The position numbers and the translations under genes are program-made. This document shows, piece after piece, positions 46,514 to 55,212 of a DNA stretch of 64,000 nucleotides (its first letter is position 1; the number at the start of each line of letters is the position of its first letter). The stretch is from Rhodothermales bacterium (lineage in GTDB: Bacteria; Bacteroidota; Rhodothermia; Rhodothermales; Bin80). The stretch lies in assembly GCA_958296045.1 (NCBI GenBank), contig CATQHT010000001.1:248001-312000 (forward strand), read 5' to 3'. Below the pieces are notes generated by a model that saw only the letters and a program-made list of their open reading frames with translations, did no database searches and was not told where the DNA came from.

Positions 46514-47887
46514 ATGACCCGACTTTGGGCCAAGACGGCGCTGATGCCGAACGGGTGGCGGCGCTCGGTAGCCGTAGATATCGACCTAGGTGGCAGGATC
46601 GTGGCTGCCGCGGCAGGTCAGCCAGTCTCTGGTCAGCGGTGCGACGTGCTGCTGCCCGCGCCTCCAAACCTGCACAGTCATGCTTTTCAGCGGGGGATGG
46701 CTGGTCTGGCGGAGCGGCGCGGTCCGGCGCACAACGACGACTTCTGGAGCTGGCGGCGCCAGATGTACTGGTTCGTCAATCTGCTCACACCAGAGGATAT
46801 TCAGGCGATCGCGGCCTTAGCTCAGATGGAGATGCTGGAGTCCGGCTTTGGCAGTGTGGTCGAGTTTCACTACCTGCATCATGACCGGAAGGGAACACCA
46901 TACGATGATCCTGCCGAAATGTCGTGGCGCATAGCAGCGGCGGCAGAATCCACAGGCATCGGACTGACGCTGCTACCGGTATTGTATCAGCAGGGTGGAT
47001 GCGACGGCGCACCGCTGGGAGCGCACCAAGCACGTTTCGGGTGCACACGGGATCAGTATGGTGTGTTGCTTGAAGCCACATCCCGGGTGGCAGCTTCCCT
47101 AAGGAATGATGCGCGATCAGGTGTCGCGGTGCATTCTTTACGTGCGGTAAGCCCGAAGGTGCTGGCCTGGGCAGCTGAGATAAAGGGCGAGTCACCCCTG
47201 CACATGCATCTTGCGGAGCAGCAGGCGGAAGTGCTTGAAACGGAGGCGGTGCTGGGGGCCCGACCCGTCACATGGGTGCTGGATCATTGTGAGGTTAACA
47301 GTAGCTGGTGCTTGATCCATTGTACGCAGATGCTTCCTCAGGAAGCGGCACGCCTGGCAGCTACGGGCGCAGTAGCCGGTTTGTGTCCCGTGACGGAGAG
47401 CAACCTGGGTGATGGCATCTTTCTGGGTGTGCGATATGTCCAAAGCGGCGGCTGTTTCGGCGTTGGCACGGACTCGAACGTTCGAAGTTCGCTGGCAGAG
47501 GAGCTCAGGTGCCTGGAGTATTCACAGCGGCTGCGTGATCGCGCCAGGGCTGCGCTTGCTGTTACGCACGCATCTACGGGGCGTGCGCTCTTCGAAGGAG
47601 CGTGTCGGGGTGGTGCGCTGGCTGCCGGGCGACCTTGCGGTACAATTGCTCCTGGAGCGTGGGGCGACCTCCTTGAGCTGGATGACACCGCGCCGGCGCT
47701 GGTGGGCCTGCAGGGCGACGCGATACTGGATGCGTGGATATTTGCAGGTGGCAACCGTGAGGTAAAGAGCCTCTGGAGTGCTGGGCGCGCCGTAGTGCAG
47801 GAGGGGCGCCACATCAACAGGGAAGCCATCATGCAGTGTGCTGTTCCGGTGTTGCGGCGGCTTAGGGACCTGTGCAGGGCGGATTGA
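46514..47887 (+). CDS. hutF: Formimidoylglutamate deiminase
   Basis: Converts N-formimino-L-glutamate to N-formylglutamate, the five-step branch of histidine degradation. The 457-residue amidohydrolase has the metal motif PNLHSHAFQRGMAGL, FHYLHHD, SPLHMHLAEQ, VTESNLGDG and FGVGTDSNVRSSLAEELRCLEYSQRLR. The next enzyme, HutG deformylase, is not in the window. The 3' 400 bases (from 47488) are the first copy of a tandem repeat whose later copies carry only a broken hutF tail. Confidence 0.93.
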   Translation: MTRLWAKTALMPNGWRRSVAVDIDLGGRIVAAAAGQPVSGQRCDVLLPAPPNLHSHAFQRGMAGLAERRGPAHNDDFWSWRRQMYWFVNLLTPEDIQAIAALAQMEMLESGFGSVVEFHYLHHDRKGTPYDDPAEMSWRIAAAAESTGIGLTLLPVLYQQGGCDGAPLGAHQARFGCTRDQYGVLLEATSRVAASLRNDARSGVAVHSLRAVSPKVLAWAAEIKGESPLHMHLAEQQAEVLETEAVLGARPVTWVLDHCEVNSSWCLIHCTQMLPQEAARLAATGAVAGLCPVTESNLGDGIFLGVRYVQSGGCFGVGTDSNVRSSLAEELRCLEYSQRLRDRARAALAVTHASTGRALFEGACRGGALAAGRPCGTIAPGAWGDLLELDDTAPALVGLQGDAILDAWIFAGGNREVKSLWSAGRAVVQEGRHINREAIMQCAVPVLRRLRDLCRAD

Positions 47888-49197
47888 GCTGTGAGCAGCC
47901 GGATTCGGAGGCACGCATCGCATCATTCTGCGCAATGCGTGCGCATAGGCAGCGTAGCCAATGCACTTCACCTGGAAAATCCCGAGACTGGCGAGAAGGG
48001 ACCATCAACGGGTGTCATAATCCTGGGCATGCCGATCCGGCCGGATTGGGCACGACGATTCCGCAAGGGCATCAGGCAGTCCTCCCCACTTGCATTGGAC
48101 TCCAGTGACTACTGCATGGCAACCCCATTCGCTCCGGGGACAAAGACGAAATTCGCGTTCATAACCTGCGTGCGCAGCCGTGTCCAGATGCGCGGTTCCA
48201 ACCTGCCTCTGCGGCATCGATCGAAAGCAGGGCTACTATGTATTCCATTCGGACCACCCGGAATCGTCCAGAACGTTGGCTGGCGCAGTCATTATACGGA
48301 GCGCCGCTCGGCCTAATTCAGCGCCAGCGTCAATATGCCCGCTGGGATGCTGATTGCAATGACCCACATCACTATGGTAAAGTAGTGCTTCAACGTTTCT
48401 CTTAGGGTACGCATCTCGGCCTTAAGCGAACCAATCTCGGCCTTAACCTTGCCCATCTCGATCTTGAGCTCACCCATCTCGCCCTTGAGCTCACCAATCT
48501 CGGTATTGACCTTGTCGATCTGCCTCTCCAGCCTATCGCTCCTGGCGCTCTGTTCAGCCGCCACCTGATCGATCTGCCTCTCCAGCCTGTCGCTCCTGTC
48601 ACTTTGCTTGGTCGCTAACTTATCGACCTTATCACTTTGCTTGGTCGCTAACTTATCGACCTTATCGCTTTGCTTGGTCGCTAAATTCACCATCTCGATA
48701 AGAAGGCGAGACTCGGTCTTAGCGACCTTTTCAGTGAGCTCGGAGTTCTGCTTCTGGACGGCTGCTATCTCGGTCCTAAGTATTGACAGAACGTCTTTAG
48801 AAACGTTTTGCCCCGCAAACCTGCGAATGGCCTCCACGAATCTGACTGCGTCTTCAGTCGGCAAGCCGAGGTCCGCCACCTTCTGCACAGCAAAGGATAC
48901 ATCCTCAGAATCAGAAGCCACGGTGGTTACAATCATAGTCATTCGTGTTGTGGCTGCTAAGGGCGTTTTGAGACCGGCGCAAGATGCCGGTTCATAATAC
49001 GACGCGCGGCTGAGCCACCGGCTCACCGGCCACTTGACACTCAATCGTGGCGGTAAATTGCCCGTCGAGTGCTCAGTTACACCGGTCACCGCAATATTTG
49101 TTCCGGGCTGAATTGCCCCCAGGCAGTGTTCGCCTTACCAGCGCACAAAGCGGCCTTGAATCCGCGTGGCAAGCCAGGGCCAGACCATCGACCCTGA
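47488..49197. repeat. Tandem unit 1 of four: hutF 3' end plus coiled-coil gene
   Basis: The unit runs from TTCGCTGGCAG inside hutF, through the hutF stop, a 425-base spacer and the convergent coiled-coil gene, to ACCATCGACCCTGA. This copy is the likely ancestor, because its hutF tail is intact and in frame and its spacer differs at several places from the other three. Length is 1.71 kb. Confidence 0.85.
48313..48942 (-). CDS. Membrane-anchored coiled-coil protein (DUF1640/CCDC90-like), copy A
   Basis: A 209-residue protein from ATG 48942. Residues 15-45 form a small helical head (FAVQKVADLGLPTEDAVRFVEAIRRF), like the head of bacterial CCDC90/MCUR1 relatives. A neck and coiled-coil stalk span about 55-186, and one membrane helix near 187-207 (YFTIVMWVIAISIPAG) forms a C-terminal anchor. 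The stalk between VNLATKQ and the anchor is made of two SDKVDKLATKQ blocks, one 18-residue SDRSDRLERQIDQVAAEQ block, a 20-residue block, then four heptads (88 residues). An open frame continues 49 codons upstream but is unlikely to be translated. Function unknown. Confidence 0.7.
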   Translation of the reverse strand: MTMIVTTVASDSEDVSFAVQKVADLGLPTEDAVRFVEAIRRFAGQNVSKDVLSILRTEIAAVQKQNSELTEKVAKTESRLLIEMVNLATKQSDKVDKLATKQSDKVDKLATKQSDRSDRLERQIDQVAAEQSARSDRLERQIDKVNTEIGELKGEMGELKIEMGKVKAEIGSLKAEMRTLRETLKHYFTIVMWVIAISIPAGILTLALN

Positions 49198-49420
49198 TCG
49201 AATTTCGCTGGCAGAGGAGCTCAGGTGCCTGGAGTATTCACAGCGGCTGCGTGATCGCGCCAGGGCTGCGCTTGCTGTCACGCACGCATCTACGGGGCGT
49301 GCGCTCTTTGAAGGAGCGTGTCGGGGTGGTGCGCTGGCTGCCGGGCGACGCGATACTGGATGCGTGGATATTTGCAGGTGGCAACCGTGAGGTAAAGAGC
49401 CTCAACTCAAGTTTGTCAAT

Positions 49421-49534
49421 TGCGCCCCATGCGCAGCGAAATCGGGGTTTATTTTGTGGCAATATGGCCTCAAATTATGTGATATACCTATGATCCATAT
49501 GGCTTTGATACCTTTTTTCTAAGAAATACCCAAT
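49421..49534. repeat. 114-base insertion inside the IS1634 left inverted repeat
   Basis: AT-richer than its surroundings and flanked by CAAT on both sides (49417-49420 and 49531-49534). Removing it gives a left repeat matching the right repeat over about 23 bases. No open frame and no obvious terminal repeats. Confidence 0.5.
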
Positions 49535-50142
49535 GTAGTGGAATCTTACAGAACCATTTCGCTGCTAAGCCGTATATTGACGCATGGGCACCCGATACCC
49601 GCACGCGCACACGCATGTACATCCGCGCCAAGACACGCATCCTTAAATCAGGTGCCAAGGCCACCAGCTACGCGCTGGTCGAATGCCACCGTATCAAGGG
49701 CGCTCCTAAACAGCGGACCGTCCTCAACCTGGGCCAATCCTTCGCAATCCCCAAAGAACAATGGCGCGCATTGATCCTCCATATTGACGAGGGCTTACGA
49801 GGACAGAGCCGCCTAGCGTTTGAGAGTGAAGGCCTCCGCCATGCCAGCGAGACCATCGTTGAGAAGCTGCTGGAAAAGGGCTACAACGTGGACGACCCTC
49901 GCGACGACCGGGATGCCGTCATCATTGATGAAGTCCATCATTCCGACACTCGTACCGTCGGAGGCGAACGTGTGGCTCTGAAAGCGTTGCAGCTGTTGGG
50001 ATTCGCAAAGTCCTTGCGAATGCTGAAGTTGCGCGAAGATCAGATTCACCTGGCGACGGCGCTGGTGGTCGGGCGGATGCTCTCCCCTGGCAGTGAACGA
50101 CATACGCATGAATGGATGCACGAACGATCCAGCATCCTGGAG

Positions 50143-51945
50143 TTACTGCACTGCGACCTCCCCAGTCTGAGCAGCCTTTACCGTATCGGAGATGCCCTCT
50201 ACGAGCACCGTCAGTCGATCATGGATGCACTCTTCGGCACCACGAAGGAGCTCTTGGGATTCAGCGAAACCATTGCCTTCTTTGACCTGACCACGACGTG
50301 GAATCAAAAAGTCGTTTTCGCTGGCCGGTGAGGCCAGGGGCGTGTCGGAGCGTTGCTTGGGGTCTGCTGAGGGTGCCAGCGGAATGCAATGGCATACGGT
50401 GACTTCAGTTTTGCCGACGCGTACTTCGCGAACCAAGAGCCGAACCAACTGCTGCCGTTCCGTGATGGACAGGTCCTTTTCGCCTTCGTGCATCCGCGCC
50501 ACAAATTTCTGAACACTGTGGGCGAGCGTCAAGGTAGACGCGGCGTCCATCCGATCGGCCTGTAGTGCCCTGAGCTCGGATTCAATGGCCCGCTGTCGCG
50601 TTTGCAGCGGTCCGGTTCGATCGCGCAGCTCGTCCAGATTTATAAGGCCTTGCTGGTATGCATCCACCAGTCGGCGGCTTTGCCTTCCACAGCTCAGACG
50701 CTCCTTTTGCAACTCGTCCTTGCGCCGTTGCGCCGGGCCCTTGTTCCGTGCCGCTTTGGTTCGACGACCAATCTCGGCCTGAATGAGTTCAGGAGCTTCC
50801 AGCAATCCCACCACCGCCTTCCACACCTTTACGTCGAGATCTTCGGCGTTGACGGAGGGGTTGTCGCATACGGCGCCTTCGGGAAACCGCCAGCCCTCCG
50901 TCCCATTACACCGATAGTATTTTCTGCGGCTGTTCTTATGTTGGAGCCGTCCCATCGCATATCCGCAATGCGCGCAGATACATAGCCCCTGCAAAAGACT
51001 TGGCGCACGCGTGTTTCGCACCGAAAAGCGACGGTTATGTTTGCGCCGCTCTTTGGCACGTTGGAAGGTTGCTTCGTCAACAATTGGTGGCACGCGCAAG
51101 GTAATCCACTCTTCTCGTGGACGAGCCGTTCGTGAATACAATCTCCGCACGGCGCCGTTCTTGCTGCGTCCGGTGCGATTGTGCCGAACCCGTTTCTCCG
51201 ATGTCATCGTCTTCTGATACGCCGCCTTACCAATGTAAGCCTCATTGCGCAGGATGCTGGAAATGGTGGAGATGCCCCAGTACTTTGCGTGTCGGGGATT
51301 GTGGCCCAGTGCATCCAGTTTCCGTGCCACTACCGGAATGGTGCCGCCCTTTTCGGTATAAAGCTTGAAAATCAGACGCACGACCGCCGCTTCGGAGGCA
51401 TTGATCACCAATCGTGCGCCGGAGGTCTCCGTCTTACGGATCAGGTCATAACCGTAAGGGGGCTTGCTGATCATGTTCAGAGAGCCCTGGCGGGCCCGAT
51501 AGAGTTTGCCGCGGCGAGAGCGCTCAGCAATCTGCGTACGCTCATACTCTGACAGGACGGACAGAATCTGGCGCAGCAGTACCTGCTGCGGCGTCGCGTT
51601 ATCGGGCTCTTCTACGAAGACGATACGGGTGTTGTATCGTTCAAACTCTTCCTGAAGCAGAACCTGATAGGCGAACTTACGACTGAGCCGATCGGGAGAC
51701 AAGACCAACACATACGCCAGGACGCCGTGGGCGACCAGGTCGCGCAAGGCGTCCAATCCGGGGCGAGCGAGGGTGGCACCACTGTAGCCGTTGTCAGCAA
51801 AGATCTGCTGCTTATCGATGGCCCAGCCACGCTCACGCGCATTCATCAGCACGGCCTCCAGTTGACTGTTAATTGTCTGCTGGCGCCGCTGGCTCTCGCT
51901 GGATACGCGCACGTACACGGCCGCGATCTTCTCTTCTTGCTTCAT
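50143..51945 (-). CDS. Large serine recombinase (integrase type)
   Basis: A 600-residue serine recombinase. The resolvase-type catalytic domain is residues 6-150, with AAVYVRVSSESQ (nucleophile Ser15), VLSPDRLSR and SVLSEYERTQIAERSRRGK. A recombinase domain follows at about 160-300 (PPYGYDLIRK, KYWGISTISSILRNEAYIGKA), then a zinc ribbon with Cys324, Cys327, Cys346 and Cys360, and a coiled coil at about 390-480. Residues 1-552 are encoded by the nested element. Residues 553-600 are read from the opposite strand of the host transposase gene, because the element has no stop codon at this end. It is the last gene of a three-gene minus-strand run. Confidence 0.92.
   Translation of the reverse strand: MKQEEKIAAVYVRVSSESQRRQQTINSQLEAVLMNARERGWAIDKQQIFADNGYSGATLARPGLDALRDLVAHGVLAYVLVLSPDRLSRKFAYQVLLQEEFERYNTRIVFVEEPDNATPQQVLLRQILSVLSEYERTQIAERSRRGKLYRARQGSLNMISKPPYGYDLIRKTETSGARLVINASEAAVVRLIFKLYTEKGGTIPVVARKLDALGHNPRHAKYWGISTISSILRNEAYIGKAAYQKTMTSEKRVRHNRTGRSKNGAVRRLYSRTARPREEWITLRVPPIVDEATFQRAKERRKHNRRFSVRNTRAPSLLQGLCICAHCGYAMGRLQHKNSRRKYYRCNGTEGWRFPEGAVCDNPSVNAEDLDVKVWKAVVGLLEAPELIQAEIGRRTKAARNKGPAQRRKDELQKERLSCGRQSRRLVDAYQQGLINLDELRDRTGPLQTRQRAIESELRALQADRMDAASTLTLAHSVQKFVARMHEGEKDLSITERQQLVRLLVREVRVGKTEVTVCHCIPLAPSADPKQRSDTPLASPASENDFLIPRRGQVKEGNGFAESQELLRGAEECIHDRLTVLVEGISDTVKAAQTGEVAVQ
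50290..50311. other. Left attachment half-site of the serine-recombinase element
   Basis: ACCA core plus arm TGGAATCAAAAAG. The recombinase reading frame passes through it (ENDFLIPRRG) and out into flanking DNA. Confidence 0.75.
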
Positions 51946-52057
51946 GCGAGGATGTATTGTTGTCCGAAATCCAGGGCTGCACCAACAGCTCGTAGGCCTG
52001 GGCTATGCGCTGCTGCGCAGCCCGGTCCGGTTTGTATGTCAGGCGGATGGGACGCAT
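51869..52057 (-). CDS. Small 62-residue protein of the recombinase element
   Basis: Starts at the ATG immediately after the TGA of the upstream ribbon-helix-helix gene (TGAATG) and overlaps the first 77 bases of the recombinase gene in another frame. The first half, MRPIRLTYKPDRAAQQRIAQAYELLVQPW, looks like a real amphipathic helix. The second half is Arg-rich and may be fortuitous. Possibly a small partner of the recombinase or a translational-coupling leader; function unknown. Confidence 0.45.
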   Translation of the reverse strand: MRPIRLTYKPDRAAQQRIAQAYELLVQPWISDNNTSSHEARREDRGRVRARIQREPAAPADN

Positions 52058-52378
52058 TCACGGTGAATCGCTGTCCAAAAGACGCGCCAGCGCTCGAGCC
52101 ACCAGCGCCCCCAGACTCACACCGGTATGGCGTGCACGAGCCCGCGCACGCGCAAGCAGAGCCACGGGAATCCGGACACTCAGGGGCGCGGTAGCCTCCG
52201 CCCGAGCCAGCGAAGAATCCGCTTCGCGCGCCGCACGGACGTAACGGGAAGCCTGCACCCGGGAGAGATCGAACCGTGCGGCAAGCATGCGCGCCGCTTC
52301 TGCGGCGCTGTGCTCCCGACACAGCACCTTGGCTGCAGCCACGCGCTCGGCGCGCTCCGTCAGTGTGGCTCGTTTCAT
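52058..52378 (-). CDS. HTH plus ribbon-helix-helix DNA-binding protein of the element
   Basis: A 106-residue basic protein. Residues about 5-50 (RVAAAKVLCREHSAAEAARMLAARFDLSRVQASRYVRAA) look like a helix-turn-helix. Residues 66-103 (PLSVRIPVALLARARARARHTGVSLGALVARALARLL) fit a CopG/Arc ribbon-helix-helix. First gene of the element, followed directly by the 62-residue frame and the recombinase. It could repress the shared promoter in the 109 bases upstream or act as a directionality factor; both are inference. Confidence 0.7.
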   Translation of the reverse strand: MKRATLTERAERVAAAKVLCREHSAAEAARMLAARFDLSRVQASRYVRAAREADSSLARAEATAPLSVRIPVALLARARARARHTGVSLGALVARALARLLDSDSP

Positions 52379-52487
52379 GCATCCTATAATACCAAAACTA
52401 TATGATCATATGCAAATGATCCATCACTAGGGCCGGGCGAAAACACGATCCAGCCGCAGCAGTCTTTTTGATTCCATGTTGTCACCA
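52379..52487 (-). promoter_or_regulatory. Element right end: promoter region, hidden recombinase tail and half-site
   Basis: Upstream region of the three-gene run, so it should hold its promoter. On the minus strand, from 52483 to 52427, the frame GAC AAC ATG GAA ... CCC TAG encodes 18 residues and a stop (DNMESKRLLRLDRVFARP). In the circular form this frame follows directly on recombinase codon 552 through the joined ends. Confidence 0.7.
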
Positions 52488-53709
52488 ATGTGTTCTACAC
52501 GGGCCGCAAGAAAGGGGACTTGCTGCGGCATGGTCGCAGCAAGGAAAAACGGTCTGATTGCCCACTGGTGACGTTGGCCTTGATGATGGATGCATCGGGG
52601 TTCCCCCGCACGGCGGAAATCCTCCCGGGCAATGCCAGTGAGCCTGCCACGTTGCACCAAGCCATTGCACAGCTGAACGGAGCCAAGCCCACGGTGATTA
52701 TGGATGCTGGCATCGCTACAGAGGCCAATCTGGCGTATTTGAACGAACAGGATCTGGACTGGATCTGCGTGCAGCGTACGAAGACCCCGCCGGTACCCAA
52801 AGGCGCGCCGGATCAAGTCTTGAAATCCGCCAGCGATGTCGACGTGCGTGCCTGGACACTCCCAAAGGAAGGGGGAGAACGGCGCGTGTATCTGCACAGT
52901 GAAGCCCGGCAAGCGGTCAGCGACCAGATTGTCGGAGCAAAACGTGCGAAATTCGAGGAGGCCATCGCGCACCTGAACGCGGGCCTTGCGCTGCCCAGAC
53001 GTTTGAAGAACTTCGATAAGATGCAGATCCGGGTGGGCCGACTCATAGAAAAGTACAAGCAGGTGGCCTACCAGTATGATGTCAAAGTGACGAGGAAGGC
53101 CGACAGCACGCACGCCGAAAAGATCCGCCTCACCCAGAGGCCTGCCTACGAGGCATGTACGGAGGCCCTCGGCGGGTATGTACTGCGCACCAGCCACGCG
53201 GAATGGTCGGTCAAGAAAATCGCACAGACCTATTGGCAGCTAGGAGAGATCGAACGCACGTTGGGCACCATGAAATCGGATCTTGGATTACGTCCGATCT
53301 ACCACAGTCGGGACCTTCGCATAGAAGCCCACCTCTTCCTGTCCATTCTCGCCTTTCACGCAGCGCATCTGATACGCAGCCTATTAAGAACCGTCGACAT
53401 CCACAGCAGCTGGGGCACACTCAAGGTCAAGCGCAACCAGATGCATCGTGTAACAACCGTGCTCCCACAAAACGCAACCCATTGCACGCTGCTCAAGAAA
53501 GACGAGGACCTCAAGCCGTTCCACCGTAAAGTCTTCCGCGCGATGGGGCTCAAAACCGGCACGTACACCCGCAGAATGAAAGCAAGACGCCCCGCTAAAG
53601 GGCACGCGAACATGTAACACACACGGGTTAAACCCGCCCTTCTGACCATCCCTGTATGTCAGGGATGTGTTACCTCACGTAAAAAATCCACTACATTGAC
53701 AAACTTGGG

Positions 53710-54246
53710 TCTGGAGTGCTGGGCGCGCCGTAGTGCAGGAGGGGCGCCACATCAACAGGGAAGCCATCATGCAGTGTGCTGTTCCGGTGTTGCGGCGGCT
53801 TAGGGACCTGTGCAGGGCGGATTGAGCTGTGAGCAGCCGGATTCGGAGGCACGCATCGCATCATTCTGCGCAATGCGTGCGCATAGGCAGCGTGGCCAAT
53901 GCACTTCACCTGGAAAAGCCCGAGACTGGCGAGAAGGGACCATCAACGGGTGTCACAATCCTGGACATGCCGATCCGACCGGATCGGGCACGACGATTCC
54001 GCAAGGGCATCAGGCAGTCCTCCCCACTTGCATTGGACTCCAGTGACTGCTGCATGGCAACCCCATTCGTTCCGGGGACAAGGAATTCGCGTTCATAACC
54101 TGCGTGCGCAGCCGTGTCTAGATGCGCGGTTCCAACCTGCTCCTGCGGCATCGATCGAAAGCAGGGCTACTATGTATTCCATTCGGACCACCCGGAATCG
54201 TCCAGAACGTTGGCTGGCGCAGTCATTGTGCGGAGCGCCGCTCGGC
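53710..54246. other. Unit 2 hutF tail end and spacer
   Basis: Remaining hutF 3' fragment to 53825, then the spacer shared by all units. Nothing coding is supported in the spacer. Confidence 0.5.
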
Positions 54247-54951
54247 CTAATTTAGCGCCAGCGTCAATATGCCCGCTGGGATGCTGATTGCAATGACCCA
54301 CATCACTATGGTAAAGTAGTGCTTCAACGTTTCTCTTAGGGTACGCATCTCGGCCTTAAGCGAACCAATCTCGGCCTTAACCTTGCCCATCTCGATCTTG
54401 AGCTCACCAATCTCGCCCTTGAGCTCACCAATCTCGCCCTTGAGCTCACCAATCTCGGTATTGACCTTGTCGATCTGCCTCTCCAGCCTATCGCTCCTGG
54501 CGCTCTGTTCAGCCGCTACCTGATCGATCTGCCTCTCCAGCCTGTCGCTCCTGTCACTCTGGTTGGTCGCTACCTGATCGATCTGCCTCTCCAGCCTGTC
54601 GCTCCTGTCACTCTGGTTGGTTGCTAACTTATCGACCTTATCACTTTGCTTGGTCGCTAACTTATCGACCTTATCACTTTGCTTGGTCGCTAAATTCACC
54701 ATCTCGATAAGAAGGCGAGACTCGGTCTTAGCGACCTTTTCAGTGAGCTCGGAGTTCTGCTTCTGGACGGCTGCTATCTCGGTCCTAAGTATTGACAGAA
54801 CGTCTTTAGAAACGTTTTGTCCCGCAAACCTGCGAATGGCCTCCACGAATCTGACTGCGTCTTCAGTCGGCAAGCCGAGGTCCGCCACCTTCTGCACAGC
54901 AAAGGATACATCCTCAGAATCAGAATCCACGGTGGTTACAATCATAGTCAT
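54247..54951 (-). CDS. Membrane-anchored coiled-coil protein (DUF1640/CCDC90-like), copy B
   Basis: The longest paralogue, 234 residues from ATG 54951. Head (residue 9 is Asp-Ser where copy A has Ala-Ser) and anchor are otherwise as in copy A. The stalk has two 11-residue blocks, two 18-residue SDRSDRLERQID blocks, the 20-residue block and five heptads including two LKGEIGE in a row: 113 residues. The 25-residue gain over copy A equals one 18-residue block plus one heptad. Frame is intact. Confidence 0.7.
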   Translation of the reverse strand: MTMIVTTVDSDSEDVSFAVQKVADLGLPTEDAVRFVEAIRRFAGQNVSKDVLSILRTEIAAVQKQNSELTEKVAKTESRLLIEMVNLATKQSDKVDKLATKQSDKVDKLATNQSDRSDRLERQIDQVATNQSDRSDRLERQIDQVAAEQSARSDRLERQIDKVNTEIGELKGEIGELKGEIGELKIEMGKVKAEIGSLKAEMRTLRETLKHYFTIVMWVIAISIPAGILTLALN

Positions 54952-55212
54952 TCGTGTTGTGGCTGCTAAGGGCGTTTTGAGACCGGCGCAAGATGCTGGT
55001 TCATAATACGACGCGCGGCTGAGCCTCCGGCTCACCAGCCACTTGACACTCTATCGTGGCGGTAAATTGCCCGTCGAGTGCTCAGTTACACCGGTCACCG
55101 CAATATTTGTTCCGGGCTGAATTGCCCCCAGGCAGTGTTCGCCTTACCAGCGCACAAAGCGGCCTTGAATCCGCGTGGCAAGCCAGGGCCAGACCATCGA
55201 CCCTGATCGAAT

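Larger units (their letters stand above)
50290..52487 (-). mobile_element. Minimal serine-recombinase mobile element (2,194 bp)
   Basis: Bounded by ACCA at 50290-50293 and 52484-52487, one copy of which would be the original target (transposase codons for LTN). Inside the ends are inverted arms TGGAATCAAAAAG (50299-50311) and CTTTTTGATTCCA (52464-52476). Joining the ends in a circle puts the arms 16 bases apart, with the first two bases of ACCA exactly at the centre, as expected for a serine integrase site with a 2-base crossover. Contents are a ribbon-helix-helix protein, a 62-residue frame and the recombinase. No other cargo. Confidence 0.85.
49615..53617 (+). pseudogene. IS1634-family transposase gene split by a serine-recombinase element
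   Basis: The 5' part (49615-50292, MYIRAKTRILKSGAKATSYALVE ... ETIAFFDLT) and 3' part (52487-53617, NVFYTGRKKGDLLRHGRSKEKR ... GHANM) are each open and join in frame if the sequence between the two ACCA copies is removed, giving 602 residues. The 3' part carries the catalytic regions KPTVIMDAGIATEANLAYL and IEAHLFLSILAFHAAHL. As it stands the gene is inactive: the 5' frame runs a few codons into the insert and stops (...WNQKVVFAGR). Confidence 0.9.
49404..53709 (+). mobile_element. IS1634-family insertion sequence, carrying a nested element
   Basis: The right end read inward is CCCAAGTTTGTCAATGTAGTGGA. The left end matches it (CTCAAGTTTGTCAAT ... GTAGTGGA), but a 114-base insertion (49421-49534, flanked by CAAT) splits it. 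The element interrupts the hutF fragment of unit 2; the uninterrupted sequence AGAGCCTCTGGAGTG is seen in units 3 and 4. No long target duplication is evident, at most 2 bases. Without the nested 2.2-kb element it would be about 2.1 kb, a normal IS1634 size. Confidence 0.8.
49204..53825 (+). pseudogene. hutF 3' fragment, unit 2, split by IS1634
   Basis: Copy of the hutF 3' end at 49204-49403 and 53710-53825. It carries the 86-base deletion that shifts frame and has no hutF start; it cannot make the enzyme. Confidence 0.85.
49198..55206. repeat. Tandem unit 2 of four, interrupted by IS1634
   Basis: Same layout as unit 1, but the hutF tail begins at a new junction (CCCTGA|TCGAATTTCGCTGG) and lacks 86 bases found in hutF (47627-47712, between GGGCGAC repeats). 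An IS1634 element of 4.3 kb interrupts the hutF tail at about 49403/53710. Without it the unit is about 1.7 kb. Confidence 0.85.

Noticed and set aside
52427-53197. 256-residue minus-strand frame antisense to the transposase 3' part
   Set aside because: It is a shadow of the transposase; only its last 18 codons matter, as the hidden tail of the recombinase in the circular form.
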